Position numbers and translations under genes: made by a program
Source of the DNA: Trichaptum fuscoviolaceum
Lineage: Eukaryota; Basidiomycota; Agaricomycetes; Hymenochaetales; Trichaptaceae
DNA length: 64,000 bases
Direction of reading: 5' to 3'
Assembly: GCA_910574455.1 (NCBI GenBank)
Contig: CAJSYZ010000007.1
Coordinates: 4,525,302 to 4,589,301 of the forward strand
Notes under the pieces: generated by a model
Told to the model about the DNA's origin: nothing
Database searches by the model: none
Seen by the model: only the letters and a program-made list of their open reading frames with translations
In this document: positions 34,033 through 48,586 of the stretch, piece by piece
How positions within the stretch are numbered: the first letter of the stretch is position 1
Layout of the letters: each line of letters starts with the position of its first letter

Positions 34033-34549
34033 TGTCGTCGTACTCGACGCATTTTGAGCTCCATTGCTGGAATTCGCAAGGAAGCGGGATTGTGAATGGT
34101 TTGAGAAATATCCGGCGATAGTTAAGGTGTCAAGCTCTTGTAATAATGATACGGGTGATTTGATAGGAATGGGAGATGCGTAGATGACATGGCGGTGTCG
34201 GTGGAGTATTGAAGTTTAGGAGTGCTGGATGGTCGCGGAGGTAAGGAAAGTTACTGTGCTGGCAACTGCCGATGCCTGGGCAAAAAGGACACTTGCTTGT
34301 GAATTGCGAACGTGTAACTCTACCTCTGCATGACATCATGCGTGCCTGGACCCCGCCGGACGGGCAGAGGTATCTCCGTTCTGGCGATATCTTTGCGTCG
34401 GCTGAGATCTGTGTCGAATGCGGGCAGCTGGAAAGACAAATATTCTGCTCTGTATTGGCTCCCCGGGCGAAAAAAGTTGACAACTAACCGTCCTAGAGGT
34501 TGGCGCATACTAATTTGCGGGTAGGTTCGCGAGCCGGGTTTCTCAATCA

Positions 34550-37137
34550 CCACGTCAAACTGCACGAGTGCCGGATTTCTTAACTTTGGACAATTATATT
34601 ACAGGAACTGCACGAGAACGAACATTCAATGCAAAAGATAAGTAAGTTACAGTTAGCCAAACACCACGCCAAACTGCACGAGTGACGCGCCGCGCTCCTT
34701 TCTCTTCTACCGCCGCCATCTATTTAAGTTGACCACCACGTCAAACTGCACGAGTGTCGCGACCCACTCTCTTCTCCTCCCGCGACGACCAACCCTTCGC
34801 CGCCGCCGTCCATCTCCTCCGTCGCCAACATCGCAGACTCTCCTCAACGTCACAGACCGGTTGCGTTCAGCCCTGCAACTACCGCGCATGACGCACTTGC
34901 AATGTCGAGCAGACTGAAGCGCCCGAGTTGGACGATGGCAGTGGTGTATTCCTGCGTTGACTCCCTGGTGAGCACCCACTTTCAATGCTCCTGCTATCCG
35001 CCGCGACCGCGTCTACTCGAAGGAGCTGTTGCACTGCAGAATTCAAACGTCACAGACCGGTTGCGTTCAGCCTCGCCAACACAAGATCTTGCCCACCGTG
35101 CACTCGAGCGGACTGATGCACAGCTTCCAGCACCTGCGGCTCGACGCTGAGAGCAGCGCAAACACGATCCCACCTGGGCTGCGCGCCGGAAGTTGGGCGA
35201 TGACAGTGGTGTACTCCACCGGTGAGCACCCAATCTCAAAGCCGCCTCTGTCTTGACTCTGACTGAGCGGGCGGATACCTTCGTAAGCGTCTACTCGAAG
35301 GAACCCCCTCATTCCCTGTTCTTCGACATGCGGGGCGCGCTCGGCCAGAAGCTGTCGCGACGCAGCATTGGCGGAACGTCACAGACCGGTTGCGTTCTGT
35401 CCGGCCTCGCTCAATGACTCGGCCAGGATACTCCCTGTTGGACGAGTGCGACATTGCGGCGTCATGCTTTGCGCGGTGAGATGCGCCGTTCGACTTGTCG
35501 CGCTGATGTGAGGACTGATCTTGCGCCTGACTGACGAGGGTCCGCCATTTCCCAGGTGCCGCTCGCCGGACGCAGAAACATATATATATTGCTATCTCCA
35601 CCACGTCAAACTGCACGAGTAACCGCGCGCTAATGATGGTACAGCACCGCCCAGGGCGAGCTCCTCTCTGCCGCCGCCGCCCTCAAAGATCTCGAGCTGA
35701 GAAACGTCACAGACCGCTGCACAGACGGCGCAAGGCGCCCGCAATGTCGAGCGGACTGATCTACGGCCTCTGTCATGCTGGCACGACGCGGAGAGCAGCG
35801 CAACCGCGCCTTGCGCGGCACAGCGACCCTCTCGGTAAGTGCCCTGAGAAACGTCACAGACTGGCTGTCCGCAGCTTGCGAGATTGCCCAGCCGCGATGT
35901 CCACGCAAGTGAGAAACGTCACAGACAGGCGTCTCTGCTCACAGTCACGATTCCCGGAGCGCAACGCAGACGAATACGAGGAGTGCGCACACGCGCCAGA
36001 CCGCCAGTTGAGCGTTTGCTTGAAGGGCGCGCTTGGGCAGAAGCTGCGCGGGGCCCACGTCACAGACCGGTTGCGTTCGCGCGCGAGGCCGCTCGCGGGA
36101 CGCAAAAACATATATATATTGTTATCTGGCGACGCGCGCGGCCCAGATGTCGCTCGCCGGAAGCAAAACCATATATATATTGCTATCCCCTGACCGTCAA
36201 CCTCAATGCTCTCGCCTTGCGCAACGGTTGGGGCAGATGCGCCGTTCGACTTGTCGCGCTGATGCGGAGGACTGATCTTGCGCCTGACTGACGAGGGTGC
36301 GCCGCGCGCTCACGCTGGGGCCTGCACCTTCCCTTTCACTCGCATTCTTCTTGCCATCCTTCCTCTCTGCGGAGGACATAATCTTGCGCCTGATTGCTGC
36401 ACGGTGTCCTCGGTGTGTGCCCTCGAAGATCACAGACCCGCCCCAATGCTCCAGCGTCCGCCAGTCTTCGCCGACCTCGATTGAGTGGGAGGATCCCTTT
36501 GTGTGCGTCTGCTTTGTTGCGGGGCGCGCGCGCATGTCCAATGTCACAGACCGGTTGCGCGCGATGGTACCTTCGTTGCGGTGCGCTGTACCGTGTGATC
36601 CTTGGGCTGGCGGCGCTCGCCGGACGAAGAAACATATATATATTGCTGAATGTGGGGTCCGCTGCTGACCTGGAGAGACACCGGAATCGCAGATGGTTCA
36701 CTTTGCGTGCTGCAAGACCTTCCATACGTCCGAGAAACTGCTAGCAAGGACACTTCAATTTCCAGTATTGAGACATATCTTCCACCTATGCAGTCACGTC
36801 AGAAAAGGTTGCCGATGTCAATCTGAGTGCATTAGGACTCACAATGGTATGTTGACCCTCTCCAAACAGAATGACAGCTGGAAGACTCAGATAGTTGATT
36901 GCCTGTCATCACTAACTAGAACCTGCAAAGCGTGGACAAAGGCGCCGCTGCGGTGCGCTGGGCGAGGCCGTCATCCAGAAGTCGCTCGCCCGGCGCATTT
37001 ATATATATATATTGCTATGTTGGATGTTAGTAGAAGCTCGAAGACAAATAGAAAATGAGTAACTCTTACATGGGAGTTGAAGCAGGCTTTGAGTGTCGCT
37101 CGCCTGGCGCATTTCTGTATATATATTGCTGTCTGGT
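34550..37137. repeat. Motif block, unit 4
   Basis: Complete block. The first two motif 2 copies start at 34847 and 35047, exactly 200 bp apart. Confidence 0.9.
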
Positions 37138-38409
37138 TAGTAAAAGGTCAAAGACGAAAATACTAGTGAGACTTACAGTGCGAAAGAGGAATTGACGGAG
37201 AGACGAAAGCAAGCTGCTTTATACATGAGCCCTCTTAAGCGAGTCAGGGTCGAATTTTCGGACCCATTCACACAGAACACATTTTCCTTGAATTTATTAT
37301 TTTGACATGGTATCTTAGTGATTCAGACATGCATTTTAATGGTCCTGAATAACTCAGAATTGTGCACGAAGGTCTCGAGGGAGAAGAATGCTGTCCAAAA
37401 TATGCTCAGGGTCAATTCGTGTCAGCCTGAGGGCCCTGGCATTGCCAATTCAAGCTACCTAACCTCCTATGCTTTCAGCCATGACCTTCGAGCAGGCCAT
37501 CAAGCTCATCACATTGTGCAAAGCCTTCGGAAATCGACTATAGTCGACAATGGCACCTACACTAGCATGATTGACAATGCTCTCAGCTCGAACCTGGACA
37601 CGGAGAGGTGAGTGTGTTCTCCGGCTCTTGCATGTCTTCCTTGGGCTCGCATCACTCAGGATACTCATTCCTTCTGATAGAAGGCTCTGAAGCACCTGGG
37701 AAGGGACTTGGCAGGACGTAATAGCACCTGCTAAGCGAAATGTGCGACAGAAACCACCCAGTTCTCAGAACTTCCGGCTGAACTCTGCCAGGAAGCCAAG
37801 GGCCTATTCAACACACAATGGCACAATACCTGAGCTCTATCTCATATGTCAGGCCATCGGAGCATCAAGCAGGGACCTCAAGCTCTTGACTAAAGCTACT
37901 CCGCCCTCCCCCAGCTCTCGAACTCAACCCGGGCATGCCATGCAATCGCTGCACGGCTCATACCTCCCATTCACTCGGAAGACGTCTTCCATACTTCGCC
38001 TCACTCATTTCGCATCAGATTCCAGGGGTTCAGGGTCTCGGCTAGGCTGTGGGAATGACGCTAGTGTGCAAGCGCTGTCTGGAACAACCAGCAGCAGAAT
38101 TTTGGTGAGCACTTTGCCGTCTGCACAGAGAGTGCATTTGGCACATTCTATGCTATTATCTTGTTTTCTTGCAGCTTCAGAGGGTGCTGGAGAGGTATGA
38201 GGGGGTGGATAGAGGTCACTGAAGGTATTCTGAGGGACGGGAGGGACAGGATAGCTGTTCGGCGCTGGAAACACTTGTCCGGAGGTTTGCCCGGGCTCTG
38301 TAGAAACGACACAATCTTCTTTGCTTGGCATTTTCTACGGTATTGTAGCCTATCGGTGAGTATAGGCCGATGACTTCTCTGCATGACAAGGTCTACGGGC
38401 TTCGAAGGG
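37138..38409. other. Degenerate region, unit 4
   Basis: Near-identical to unit 3; no gene supported. Confidence 0.5.
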
Positions 38410-38543
38410 TATAAATACAGGTCAGTTCTGTCCCGAGGTTCACCAGGCTCTTCGCCCTTCCCCCTCTCTCTTCATTCTCTCTCCTCTTTCACACTATTCT
38501 AATTTCTCACTGCAATTGCATTTGATATTTATCTCTGCATTAT
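38410..38543 (+). promoter_or_regulatory. TATA-type core promoter, unit 4
   Basis: TATAAATA at 38410-38417, same context. Confidence 0.6.
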
Positions 38544-39947
38544 GACTTTATTCACCGTTGTTCTTGCTTTCCGGTAGCTCTTTGCTGTTAGATCAGTAAG
38601 TGTTCACAGTTTCAGTATTATTCTCAGGCTTATATTAACTCTACTTTTGACGCGCCAGCTCTTCCATCGCTTTGGACCACGATTCGAATAACAATAGAGG
38701 GTCTACACTCCGAGTCAAGTCTATCTGTGAAACTATGGGGTCTTTATATCTCAGCTGCTCGAGGCTATGGCTTCAGGTGTAATTGACTGCACACGCCGTA
38801 GGAGATCGAATCTGCAAGCTGGCCTTACCGCTCTGTATTGGTTTTCACTCGGTCGTGATCAGTACTAGGGCTACTTTTCCTCTCTCTCACGCTCTACTAC
38901 CTGCTCACAAAGTCTGACATCCAAATGTCAGCTATTGCTATTTTCATTCACTGGCTCTTCTATGTCCGGGACACGAAGGACGGATGCAGATTAGAAGGCG
39001 AAGTAGATATTAGGTTAAGGACGGACAGGTAAGTCGACATTCAGTCGATGTAACGCACTAATAGGTAGGATATACCTCTACCACGGATCTTTCACCGCCG
39101 ACTCAAGCTCAGAAGCTCTTGAGACTATCCTGCATTGAAACCAATCTTGACACAAATAGGGTTTTCTGTCTCAAGTTCATCGAGCTATTGTATTGCTCAA
39201 GGTACTGTTCTCGGCTATTGATTATCGACGGTCAAAAATGATTGTCAGGTCATGCATTCTCTTGCACCCTTGCTTCGGATGAAAATTGATTCCGGTCGCC
39301 ACGTCAGCCGTGACCGTGACCGTAGGCTGGCGATAAGAAGGAGTGGCGAAGTGCTGAAAGTCGCATCGCAGTAAGTGATATTTACTATTTATCTTTGAAT
39401 AAGAAGGCTGAAGAAAGAATGTTAGGATAAAACTGTGATTGAATCTGTGGTCGAGTTCTACTTCTTGCCTCCGTGGTACGCAAGAACCTGAACTCGCAGA
39501 GCATTGTCATGGCTATTAAGAATGACCGAGACGCATGGCAGCTCTGTGCCTGGACTTGACCTTAACTCTGGTTTTCAGTTATCGGGCTCGAACAAAATTT
39601 GAGAGACATGGATCACTATAAGGTAATTTCCCTTGCGGCACTTCTTGTCTTCCGCGCTCATCATCAACGCCGCATGCTCGTCAAGTGCGCGTCAAGAATC
39701 AAGCCATCTAGCTAATCTATAGCACATCCATCACCACTGAGGCCGACGTCAAGTACGATTCAACACAACAGCACTTCGCGATTGTGAGCAAGAGGCCGCT
39801 TTGGATGTCCTTCAAGCTGTTACAGCCCACGCTGTAGTGCGTCCGTCGATTGACTACAGTTCACCGGGCGCGCTTGCTCGGAGTACTTGGAGGCGCTTTG
39901 CAAGTCATTGAACGCTAGCGCTGCTCGCTAGTCAGGTTGTATCGCTA
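38544..39947 (+). pseudogene. Degenerate gene remnant, unit 4
   Basis: As in unit 3; one base lost in GAGGCCGCTTT near 39796. Confidence 0.35.
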
Positions 39948-40758
39948 TGCGTAACGTGCACGAACATAACAATTACGGAGCTACTGGGCGATGTCTACAA
40001 CACAAACCTGGTTCCTGTAAGTTGTCATTTAATACTATGAAGCCAAGTATGCTTATAACTTGCTGCAAGCTATTTCTCGCTATTCGTCACCTATACGCCG
40101 TCGTCTCCGCTCTTACAACGCAAATTCGATGGATGCAAGGGATGGGCGAGAATGATGGCCAGGGATGGCCGGAAGTGTACGTCCATGTCAACTTATGAAA
40201 GTTCATCGAGACCTAATAGACTTTATTCTCGCAGCCTGTGATGTTCTGGCATATGGTCAAGGCGTATCAGTACACAACTCTCCTCTCCGAAAATACTCGT
40301 GGGTATGGCCTCGAAGAACTGTCCCGCGATCAGGATGGTTAGCGAGCTTGTATGGATTCAGTGAGTAGCATCGTCGAATCTCCAAAGATATACTGGATTG
40401 ATTTTCGACAGCGAACGCGACGGAAGTGTTCTATCGTCGAGCACTATCATTAATGGAGTTCAAGCTGCCGGCTTCAAGCATAATGTGGAGCAGCGAAAAC
40501 AGTATGTATTCTTTATTATATTCATGTACACGGCTAATCAGATTTCTAATTGTATTCACCACTGCAATGTACATCCTCTACACAGTAGCTCTTCGGCGTA
40601 CAATAACCGCTCCTTGCTCTTTGCGCGGTGACGAAGTCATCGGGAGGACGACCATATTGCGGAATACAGGAGTCGACTTGACGGAAGCGAACAAGAATGC
40701 GAGCTTGAGCAGGAAGACCATGTCATCGATTGTAGCTATCAGTGTTCAGAGAGCGTGA
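39947..40758 (+). pseudogene. Unidentified intron-bearing sequence, unit 4
   Basis: As in unit 3, with one extra A near 40292 that breaks the PAMFWHMVK exon frame. Confidence 0.35.
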
Positions 40759-41023
40759 AGAATCGATGCTGTTTACACATGCAAGTGAATATTGAGCAAA
40801 AGAACAGACTGAAACGATGCACCCTAAGCAATTCGGCAAGCTAGTGCTCACCCTCGTTACACCGCGATTCAAGTACGGCGGTTTGCCTTCGACCATTTCC
40901 AGTATAGATTGTTAGTTATAGTCGGCGAGTCCGGTGAGAAGCGCAAGAGACCTGATCAGGAACCATCCGGCGGGGCTTGAGTTCGAAAGCTTGACTTTTA
41001 TGCCCCTCATCTTATGCTCGCAG

Positions 41024-42055
41024 CAGCCAATCTGACAATGCAGACGAAGATGACGTGCCTCCTCGCATAAAGTATGTTCGTTTATATTATGCAACGAATA
41101 TCATTCTAAAATTCCATCATGCAGCGACCCAGACAGCCTGAGGAACGGGATAGTTAAGACATCCGATAAGAAGGCCGATTTCACTCTCCTTCTTGTTGGA
41201 GAGACTGGTGTCGGAAAGACGTCTGTCCTTTCACTTATCGCAAACGTCCTTGCCGGCCACAAGCCCGAGGAATATGTCGACGTGCATGACCCTACAAACG
41301 AAGAGGGCGGGTCACAGTCCCAAAGCCAGACGAATTCTGCGAAGGTCTACGAGTTCACGAGTAAGAACGGCATCACGATACGCATCCTTGACACGCCTGG
41401 CCTGGCGGACACACGCGGAATATCACAGGACGAGCTTCACAAGGCCAGTATCGCGAATGCCATAAAGGATCACATTGTCACTGTCAACGGTGTCCTCATC
41501 CTCGCCAATGGTACAGTTCCTCGCCTCGGTGCTGCAACAGACTACGCCCTCTCCACATTGTCGTCCATCTTCCCTCGTACGCTTGCCGACAACATTGCTC
41601 TCATGTTCACCAACGTCCCCAGTCCTCTATCGTGGAATTTCGAGCAGAGCTCCCTTCCCGCTGTCCTGCATGGTGCAGATCAATTCCTTCTCGACAATCC
41701 CGTTGCGATGCAGAGGAAGTACAACGAGCTCAAAGGGAAGAAGCTGCCGAAGGCGACGCTCAGACAGCTGCGCGATGGTGTAATACAGGGCGAGCGGAAG
41801 GCCCTGGACATGTTGTCGGATTTGTTCGATTGGCTTGACAAGCGAGTAGCGCAGCCAACGAAAGACATCTTGTCGCTGTATGAGCAATCGCAGACCATCG
41901 AAAAAAGCATACAAAACGCCCTTGCCCGAATGCAGCAAGCCAACACGAAGAGGAATGATCTGGAAAAGATAAAGAGAGATATTGATAAGGCAAAACTTGT
42001 GAGCAAAGACACCACTGATGAGGTTATTCTCGCTGACCAGAGCATAGGACATTGA
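41024..42055 (+). CDS. AIG1-like P-loop GTPase, copy 4
   Basis: Exons 41024-41071 and 41125-42055. Same silent changes as copy 3. Confidence 0.85.
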
Positions 42056-42060
42056 CACGC

Positions 42061-42841
42061 TCAAAGACTTGCAAATGTCATTCGCAAAGATTTGATATTC
42101 GATAATCGCTCCTTGTAGTCCGAGAATTTGTAGATCAATGACAAATGATATCCTAATAGAACTGGCAGCATCTCATGTGACACTCCTCGTAAGTAGTAGA
42201 CCATCGACGACATAGAGAATTCCGAAGAGCCCGCAAAGTCGATATTCGTCGTTTTCGCGTCATACGTGAACCGTACTTGAGCACCGGTATATAAGGAGGG
42301 TAGCAGAAGCTCAAATATATGACCTTCCGTTGGAATATGACCGCCGCTATTATGTCAAGAATAAGATATAACGTACGACACTAACAAGAGATAGTCACAG
42401 TACCATGAGCCAGCCCCGCAGAGAACCAGCCTATCAAGAGTCAACTTCTTGCGTACGCCGGCCTCAAAGCCGGCCTTTTGTACGAAATCATTGAACAGGG
42501 AGTTTCTGATAGAAAATTTCGAGGCAGGCAGCATCCAACAGTGAGGATCTTTCGCATGTACAGATGCAAGCCCTTTTATTGATCCTGCCTCACGGTCCGT
42601 CAGCGGCAAAGAAATCGCGCCAATACCCTTTACATAAAGGCCCAAGATCGGGGCGTCAGCATAGTTGTGGCCTGCCGTGATTGGAGCTTCTTCGACAAGC
42701 GGAACCTTCGCCAGCGTATCAGATAATAGGGTCTGTAACGTGGTGGAGTGTTAGTGCAATATCCTAACTGCATAATGTAAGTTATATCCATACCCGAAAG
42801 TCTTGGATTTTCAGACGATTGCGATCTTTGGCGCTTGGCAT
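42061..42841 (-). CDS. Truncated 2OG-Fe(II)-oxygenase-like protein, copy 5
   Basis: Frame open, with GGHIP in exon 3. A three-base insertion in exon 3 (GTAGTAGACC near 42192) adds one residue without a frameshift, in the segment before GVSHEMLP. Confidence 0.65.
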
Positions 42842-43239
42842 GACGGAAAGTACAAAAGAGAAGGGTATGAGGTGAGTCCCCCAAGTGATGATAAAAGGTA
42901 AAGAATGGGAGAAAATAAGCCAGAGCAGTGTACTATTTGAAGTAAAGGGGATGGCTTTGTGGCTTTGCGGCTTTGTGGTATAGCCAACGAAGTGACACGT
43001 CAGAGTAGCCCCCGCAGCATCTTTCATGAGGCAATGACGAACAAAGACACGAGAATGCGACAACTGAACAATTTACTGTGGCTCATACGGTTAATTCAGT
43101 AGAACGAGCTACAAAGACCAGAACATAACCGCAGATCATTCTCACCCACCGAGAGTACTGCCATACATTTTATCGAGCTGAAGCGAAGGACGAAGAATAT
43201 GCGAAGGTGTTTGCTTGAATTAAACAAGGTACAATATTG

Positions 43240-44274
43240 CTATGATAATGCAGTCCTGTCGGATTGGTTCGTACGGAAACTCGATTTATCCTGCATCGAA
43301 TCTAGAAGAGAAATTAGCCTCACGACCACTCTAAAATAACAGAGATATAGCAAACCATTGTTAGTCTTATATTCTATTACAGTGTTCTGTGGTAAGTCGA
43401 GAACACGGCGTATGGTATCCCTAAGAGAACATTCAACGGTCTATAGTAGCAAGGAGAGAAAATCACGCACTTTATTTTCTGATTTACTTTGGAATCACTT
43501 CCACGCCTGTTCCATACACTAAGGATATCTTCGCTCTGCCTCACACTCAACGTACATCCACAAATTTCAGGCTCAGACGCGTCCTCAGCCCCATTAACGT
43601 TCGCGGCCCTCCAGCTTCCCGAATCTGTCCCGGCGCCAGGCGCAGCAGCATCGCCATTTGACTCGCAGTCGTCGAACTGGTCGCCAACTACAGCCATAAC
43701 TATCTCCTCCCATAATCTGTCCGCAACACCCTTCTTGAGCCGAATGATCCATTTTCCGCCTTGCAGATTGACCGGGTCCTCCCAAACGGGCCGCCGGATC
43801 CCGGAATGGAAGAGAAGGTAGTCGGTCGTGGGCTGTAGCGTAGATGGTGGGTTGAGGTGTGTCCAGAGGGACCAAAAGGATTCAATCTGGAGAGCCGTTA
43901 GTCAACGCAGTGAAAGAAACCAATGCAGACGCTTACAGAACTGAAGGATGAAATCTTCTTGATCCCCTCCTCGTAGTTTGTCGTGGTGACTTTGTTCCCC
44001 GGTGCTCGTTGTTGGCGAAACCAAAATACCCATCTAGCTCATGCAATTTGAAATGAGAAGGGGTGATAAGAACGCTATAATGCACGTACGTGTTTCTCAG
44101 AGGATGTACGGTTACAGCAATAGTACCGTTACTTGCGGTGCTGACTCCCTGCTTCTCCTTATTAGTTGGTTTCTCGTCTCCTGATGAGCTCGTCGAGACA
44201 GAAGTTGAGAAATGTTTGGACGATGGCACCCGAGGTCGCGGTGCTGTCGAATTCGGGTTTGCTGTCGCCGTCAT
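43240..44274 (-). CDS. eIF4E-like protein, copy 5
   Basis: Intact four-exon gene with the same predicted ends as the unit 2 copy. Confidence 0.85.
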
Positions 44275-44789
44275 TGTCGTCGTACTCGACGCATTTTGAG
44301 CTCCATTGCTGGAATTCGCAAGGAAGCGGGATTGTGAATGGTTTGAGAAATATCCGGCGATAGTTAAGGTGTCAAGCTCTTGTAATAATGATACGGGTGA
44401 TTTGATAGGAATGGGAGATGCGTAGATGACATGGCGGTGTCGGTGGAGTATTGAAGTTTAGGAGTGCTGTGGATGTCGCGGAGGTAAGGAAAGTTACTGT
44501 GCTGGCAACTGCCGATGCCTGGGCAAAAAGGACACTTGCTTGTGAATTGCGAACGTGTAACTCTACCTCTGCATGACATCATGCGTGCCTGGACCCCGCC
44601 GGACGGGCAGAGGTATCTCCGTTCTGGCGATATCTTTGCGTCGGCTGAGATCTGTGTCGAATGCGGGCAGCTGGAAAGACAAATATTCTGCTCTGTATTG
44701 GCTCCCCGGGCGAAAAAAGTTGACAACTAACCGTCCTAGAGGTTGGCGCATACTAATTTGCGGGTAGGTTCGCGAGCCGGGTTTCTCAA

Positions 44790-47178
44790 TCACCACGTCA
44801 AACTGCACGAGTGCCGGATTTCTTAACTTTGGACAATTATATTACAGGAACTGCACGAGAACGAACATTCAATGCAAAAGATAAGTAAGTTACAGTTAGC
44901 CAAACACCACGCCAAACTGCACGAGTGACGCGCCGCGCTCCTTTCTCTTCTACCGCCGCCATCTATTTAAGTTGACCACCACGTCAAACTGCACGAGTGT
45001 CGCGACCCACTCTCTTCTCCTCCCGCGACGACCAACCCTTCGCCGCCGCCGTCCATCTCCTCCGTCGCCAACATCGCAGACTCTCCTCAACGTCACAGAC
45101 CGGTTGCGTTCAGCCTCGCCAACACAAGATCTTGCCCACCGTGCACTCGAGCGGACTGATCCACGGCTTCCAGCACCTGCGGCTCGACGCTGAGAGCAGC
45201 GCAAACACGATCCCACCTGGGCTGCGCGCCGGAAGTTGGACGATGACAGTGGTGTACTCCACCGGTGAGCACCCAATCTCAAAGCCGCCTCTGTCTTGAC
45301 TCTGACTGAGCGGGCGGATACCTTCGTAAGCGTCTACTCGAAGGAACCCCCTCATTCCCTGTTCTTCGACATGCGGGGCGCGCTCGGCCAGAAGCTGTCG
45401 CGACGCAGCATTGGCGGAACGTCACAGACCGGTTGCGTTCTGTCCGGCCTCGCTCAATGACTCGGCCAGGATACTCCCTGTTGGACAGTGCGACATTGCG
45501 GCGTCATGCTTTGCGCGGTGAGATGCGCCGTTCGACTTGTCGCGCTGATGTGAGGACTGATCTTGCGCCTGACTGACGAGGGTCCGCCATTTCCCAGGTG
45601 CCGCTCGCCGGACGCAGAAACATATATATATTGCTATCTCCACCACGTCAAACTGCACGAGTAACCGCGCGCTAATGATGGTACAGCACCGTCCAGGGCG
45701 AGCTCCTCTCTGCCGCCGCCGCCCTCAAAGATCTCGAGCTGAGAAACGTCACAGACCGCTGCACAGACGGCGCAAGGCGCCCGCAATGTCGAGCGGACTG
45801 ATCTACGGCCTCTGTCATGCTGGCACGACGCGGAGAGCAGCGCAACCGCGCCTTGCGCGGCACAGCGACCCTCTCGGTAAGTGCCCTGAGAAACGTCACA
45901 GACCGGCTGTCCGCAGCTTGCGAGATTGCCCAGCCGCGATGTCCACGCAAGTGAGAAACGTCTCAGACCGGCGTCTCTGCTCACAGTCACGATTCCCGGA
46001 GCGCAAGGCAGACGAATACGAGGAGTGCGCACACGCGCCAGACCGCCAGGTGAGCGTTTGCTTGAAGGGCGCGCTTGGGCAGAAGCTGCGCGGGGCCCAC
46101 GTCACAGACCGGTTGCGTTCGCGCGCGAGGCCGCTCGCGGGACGCAAAAACATATATATATTGTTATCTGGCGACGCGCGCGGCCCAGATGTCGCTCGCC
46201 GGAAGCAAAACCATATATATATTGCTATCCCCTGACCGTCAACCTCAATGCTCTCGCCTTGCGCAACGGTTGGGGCAGATGCGCCGTTCGACTTGTCGCG
46301 CTGATGCGGAGGACTGATCTTGCGCCTGACTGACGAGGGTGCGCCGCGCGCTCACGCTGGGGCCTGCACCTTCCCTTTCACTCGCATTCTTCTTGCCATC
46401 CTTCCTCTCTGCGGAGGACATAATCTTGCGCCTGATTGCTGCACGGTGTCCTCGGTGTGTGCCCTCGAAGATCACAGACCCGCCCCAATGCTCCAGCGTC
46501 CGCCAGTCTTCGCCGACCTCGATTGAGTGGGAGGATCCCTTTGTGTGCGTCTGCTTTGTTGCGGGGCGCGCGCGCATGTCCAATGTCACAGACCGGTTGC
46601 GCGCGATGGTACCTTCGTTGCGGTGCGCTGTACCGTGTGATCCTTGGGCTGGCGGCGCTCGCCGGACGAAGAAACATATATATATTGCTGAATGTGGGGT
46701 CCGCTGCTGACCTGGAGAGACACCGGAATCGCAGATGGTTCACTTTGCGTGCTGCAAGACCTTCCATACGTCCGAGAAACTGCTAGCAAGGACACTTCAA
46801 TTTCCAGTATTGAGACATATCTTCCACCTATGCAGTCACGTCAGAAAAGGTTGCCGATGTCAATCTGAGTGCATTAGGACTCACAATGGTATGTTGACCC
46901 TCTCCAAACAGAATGACAGCTGGAAGACTCAGATAGTTGATTGCCTGTCATCACTAACTAGAACCTGCAAAGCGTGGACAAAGGCGCCGCTGCGGTGCGC
47001 TGGGCGAGGCCGTCATCCAGAAGTCGCTCGCCCGGCGCATTTATATATATATATTGCTATGTTGGATGTTAGTAGAAGCTCGAAGACAAATAGAAAATGA
47101 GTAACTCTTACATGGGAGTTGAAGCAGGCTTTGAGTGTCGCTCGCCTGGCGCATTTCTGTATATATATTGCTGTCTGG
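44790..47178. repeat. Motif block, unit 5
   Basis: A single motif 2 copy at 45090 stands where units 2-4 have two; everything between them is missing. The other modules are as in unit 4. Confidence 0.9.
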
Positions 47179-48452
47179 TTAGTAAAAGGTCAAAGACGAA
47201 AATACTAGTGAGACTTACAGTGCGAAAGAGGAATTGACGGAGAGACGAAAGCAAGCTGCTTTATACATGAGCCCTCTTAAGCGAGTCAGGGTCGAATTTT
47301 CGGACCCATTCACACAGAACACATTTTCCTTGAATTTATTATTTTGACATGGTATCTTAGTGATTCAGACATGCATTTTAATGGTCCTGAATAACTCAGA
47401 ATTGTGCACGAAGGTCTCGAGGGAGAAGAATGCTGTCCAAAATATGCTCAGGGTCAATTCGTGTCAGCCTGAGGGCCCTGGCATTGCCAATTCAAGCTAC
47501 CTAACCTCCTATGCTTTCAGCCATGACCTTCGAGCAGGCCATCAAGCTCATCACATTGTGCAAAGCCTTCGGAAATCGACTATAGTCGACAATGGCACCT
47601 ACACTAGCATGATTGACAATGCTCTCAGCTCGAACCTGGACACGGAGAGGTGAGTGTGTTCTCCGGCTCTTGCATGTCTTCCTTGGGCTCGCATCACTCA
47701 GGATACTCATTCCTTCTGATAGAAGGCTCTGAAGCACCTGGGAAGGGACTTGGCAGGACGTAATAGCACCTGCTAAGCGAAATGTGCGACAGAAACCACC
47801 CAGTTCTCAGAACTTCCGGCTGAACTCTGCCAGGAAGCCAAGGGCCTATTCAACACACAATGGCACAATACCTGAGCTCTATCTCATATGTCAGGCCATC
47901 GGAGCATCAAGCAGGGACCTCAAGCTCTTGACTAAAGCTACTCCGCCCTCCCCCAGCTCTCGAACTCAACCCGGGCATGCCATGCAATCGCTGCACGGCT
48001 CATACCTCCCATTCACTCGGAAGACGTCTTCCATACTTCGCCTCACTCATTTCGCATCAGATTCCAGGGGTTCAGGGTCTCGGCTAGGCTGTGGGAATGA
48101 CGCTAGTGTGCAAGCGCTGTCTGGAACAACCAGCAGCAGAATTTTGGTGAGCACTTTGCCGTCTGCACAGAGAGTGCATTTGGCACATTCTATGCTATTA
48201 TCTTGTTTTCTTGCAGCTTCAGAGGGTGCTGGAGAGGTATGAGGGGGTGGATAGAGGTCACTGAAGGTATTCTGAGGGACGGGAGGGACAGGATAGCTGT
48301 TTCGGCGCTGGAAACACTTGTCCGGAGGTTTGCCCGGGCTCTGTAGAAACGACACAATCTTCTTTGCTTGGCATTTTCTACGGTATTGTAGCCTATCGGT
48401 GAGTATAGGCCGATGACTTCTCTGCATGACAAGGTCTACGGGCTTCGAAGGG
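47179..48452. other. Degenerate region, unit 5
   Basis: As in unit 4, with one extra T near 48302. Confidence 0.5.
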
Positions 48453-48586
48453 TATAAATACAGGTCAGTTCTGTCCCGAGGTTCACCAGGCTCTTCGCCC
48501 TTCCCCCTCTCTCTTCATTCTCTCTCCTCTTTCACACTATTCTAATTTCTCACTGCAATTGCATTTGATATTTATCTCTGCATTAT
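48453..48586 (+). promoter_or_regulatory. TATA-type core promoter, unit 5
   Basis: TATAAATA at 48453-48460, same context. Confidence 0.6.

Larger units (their letters stand above)
31833..42070. repeat. Tandem unit 4 (10238 bp)
   Basis: Longest unit. Close to unit 3 over most of its length and shares the silent GTPase changes. Confidence 0.97.
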
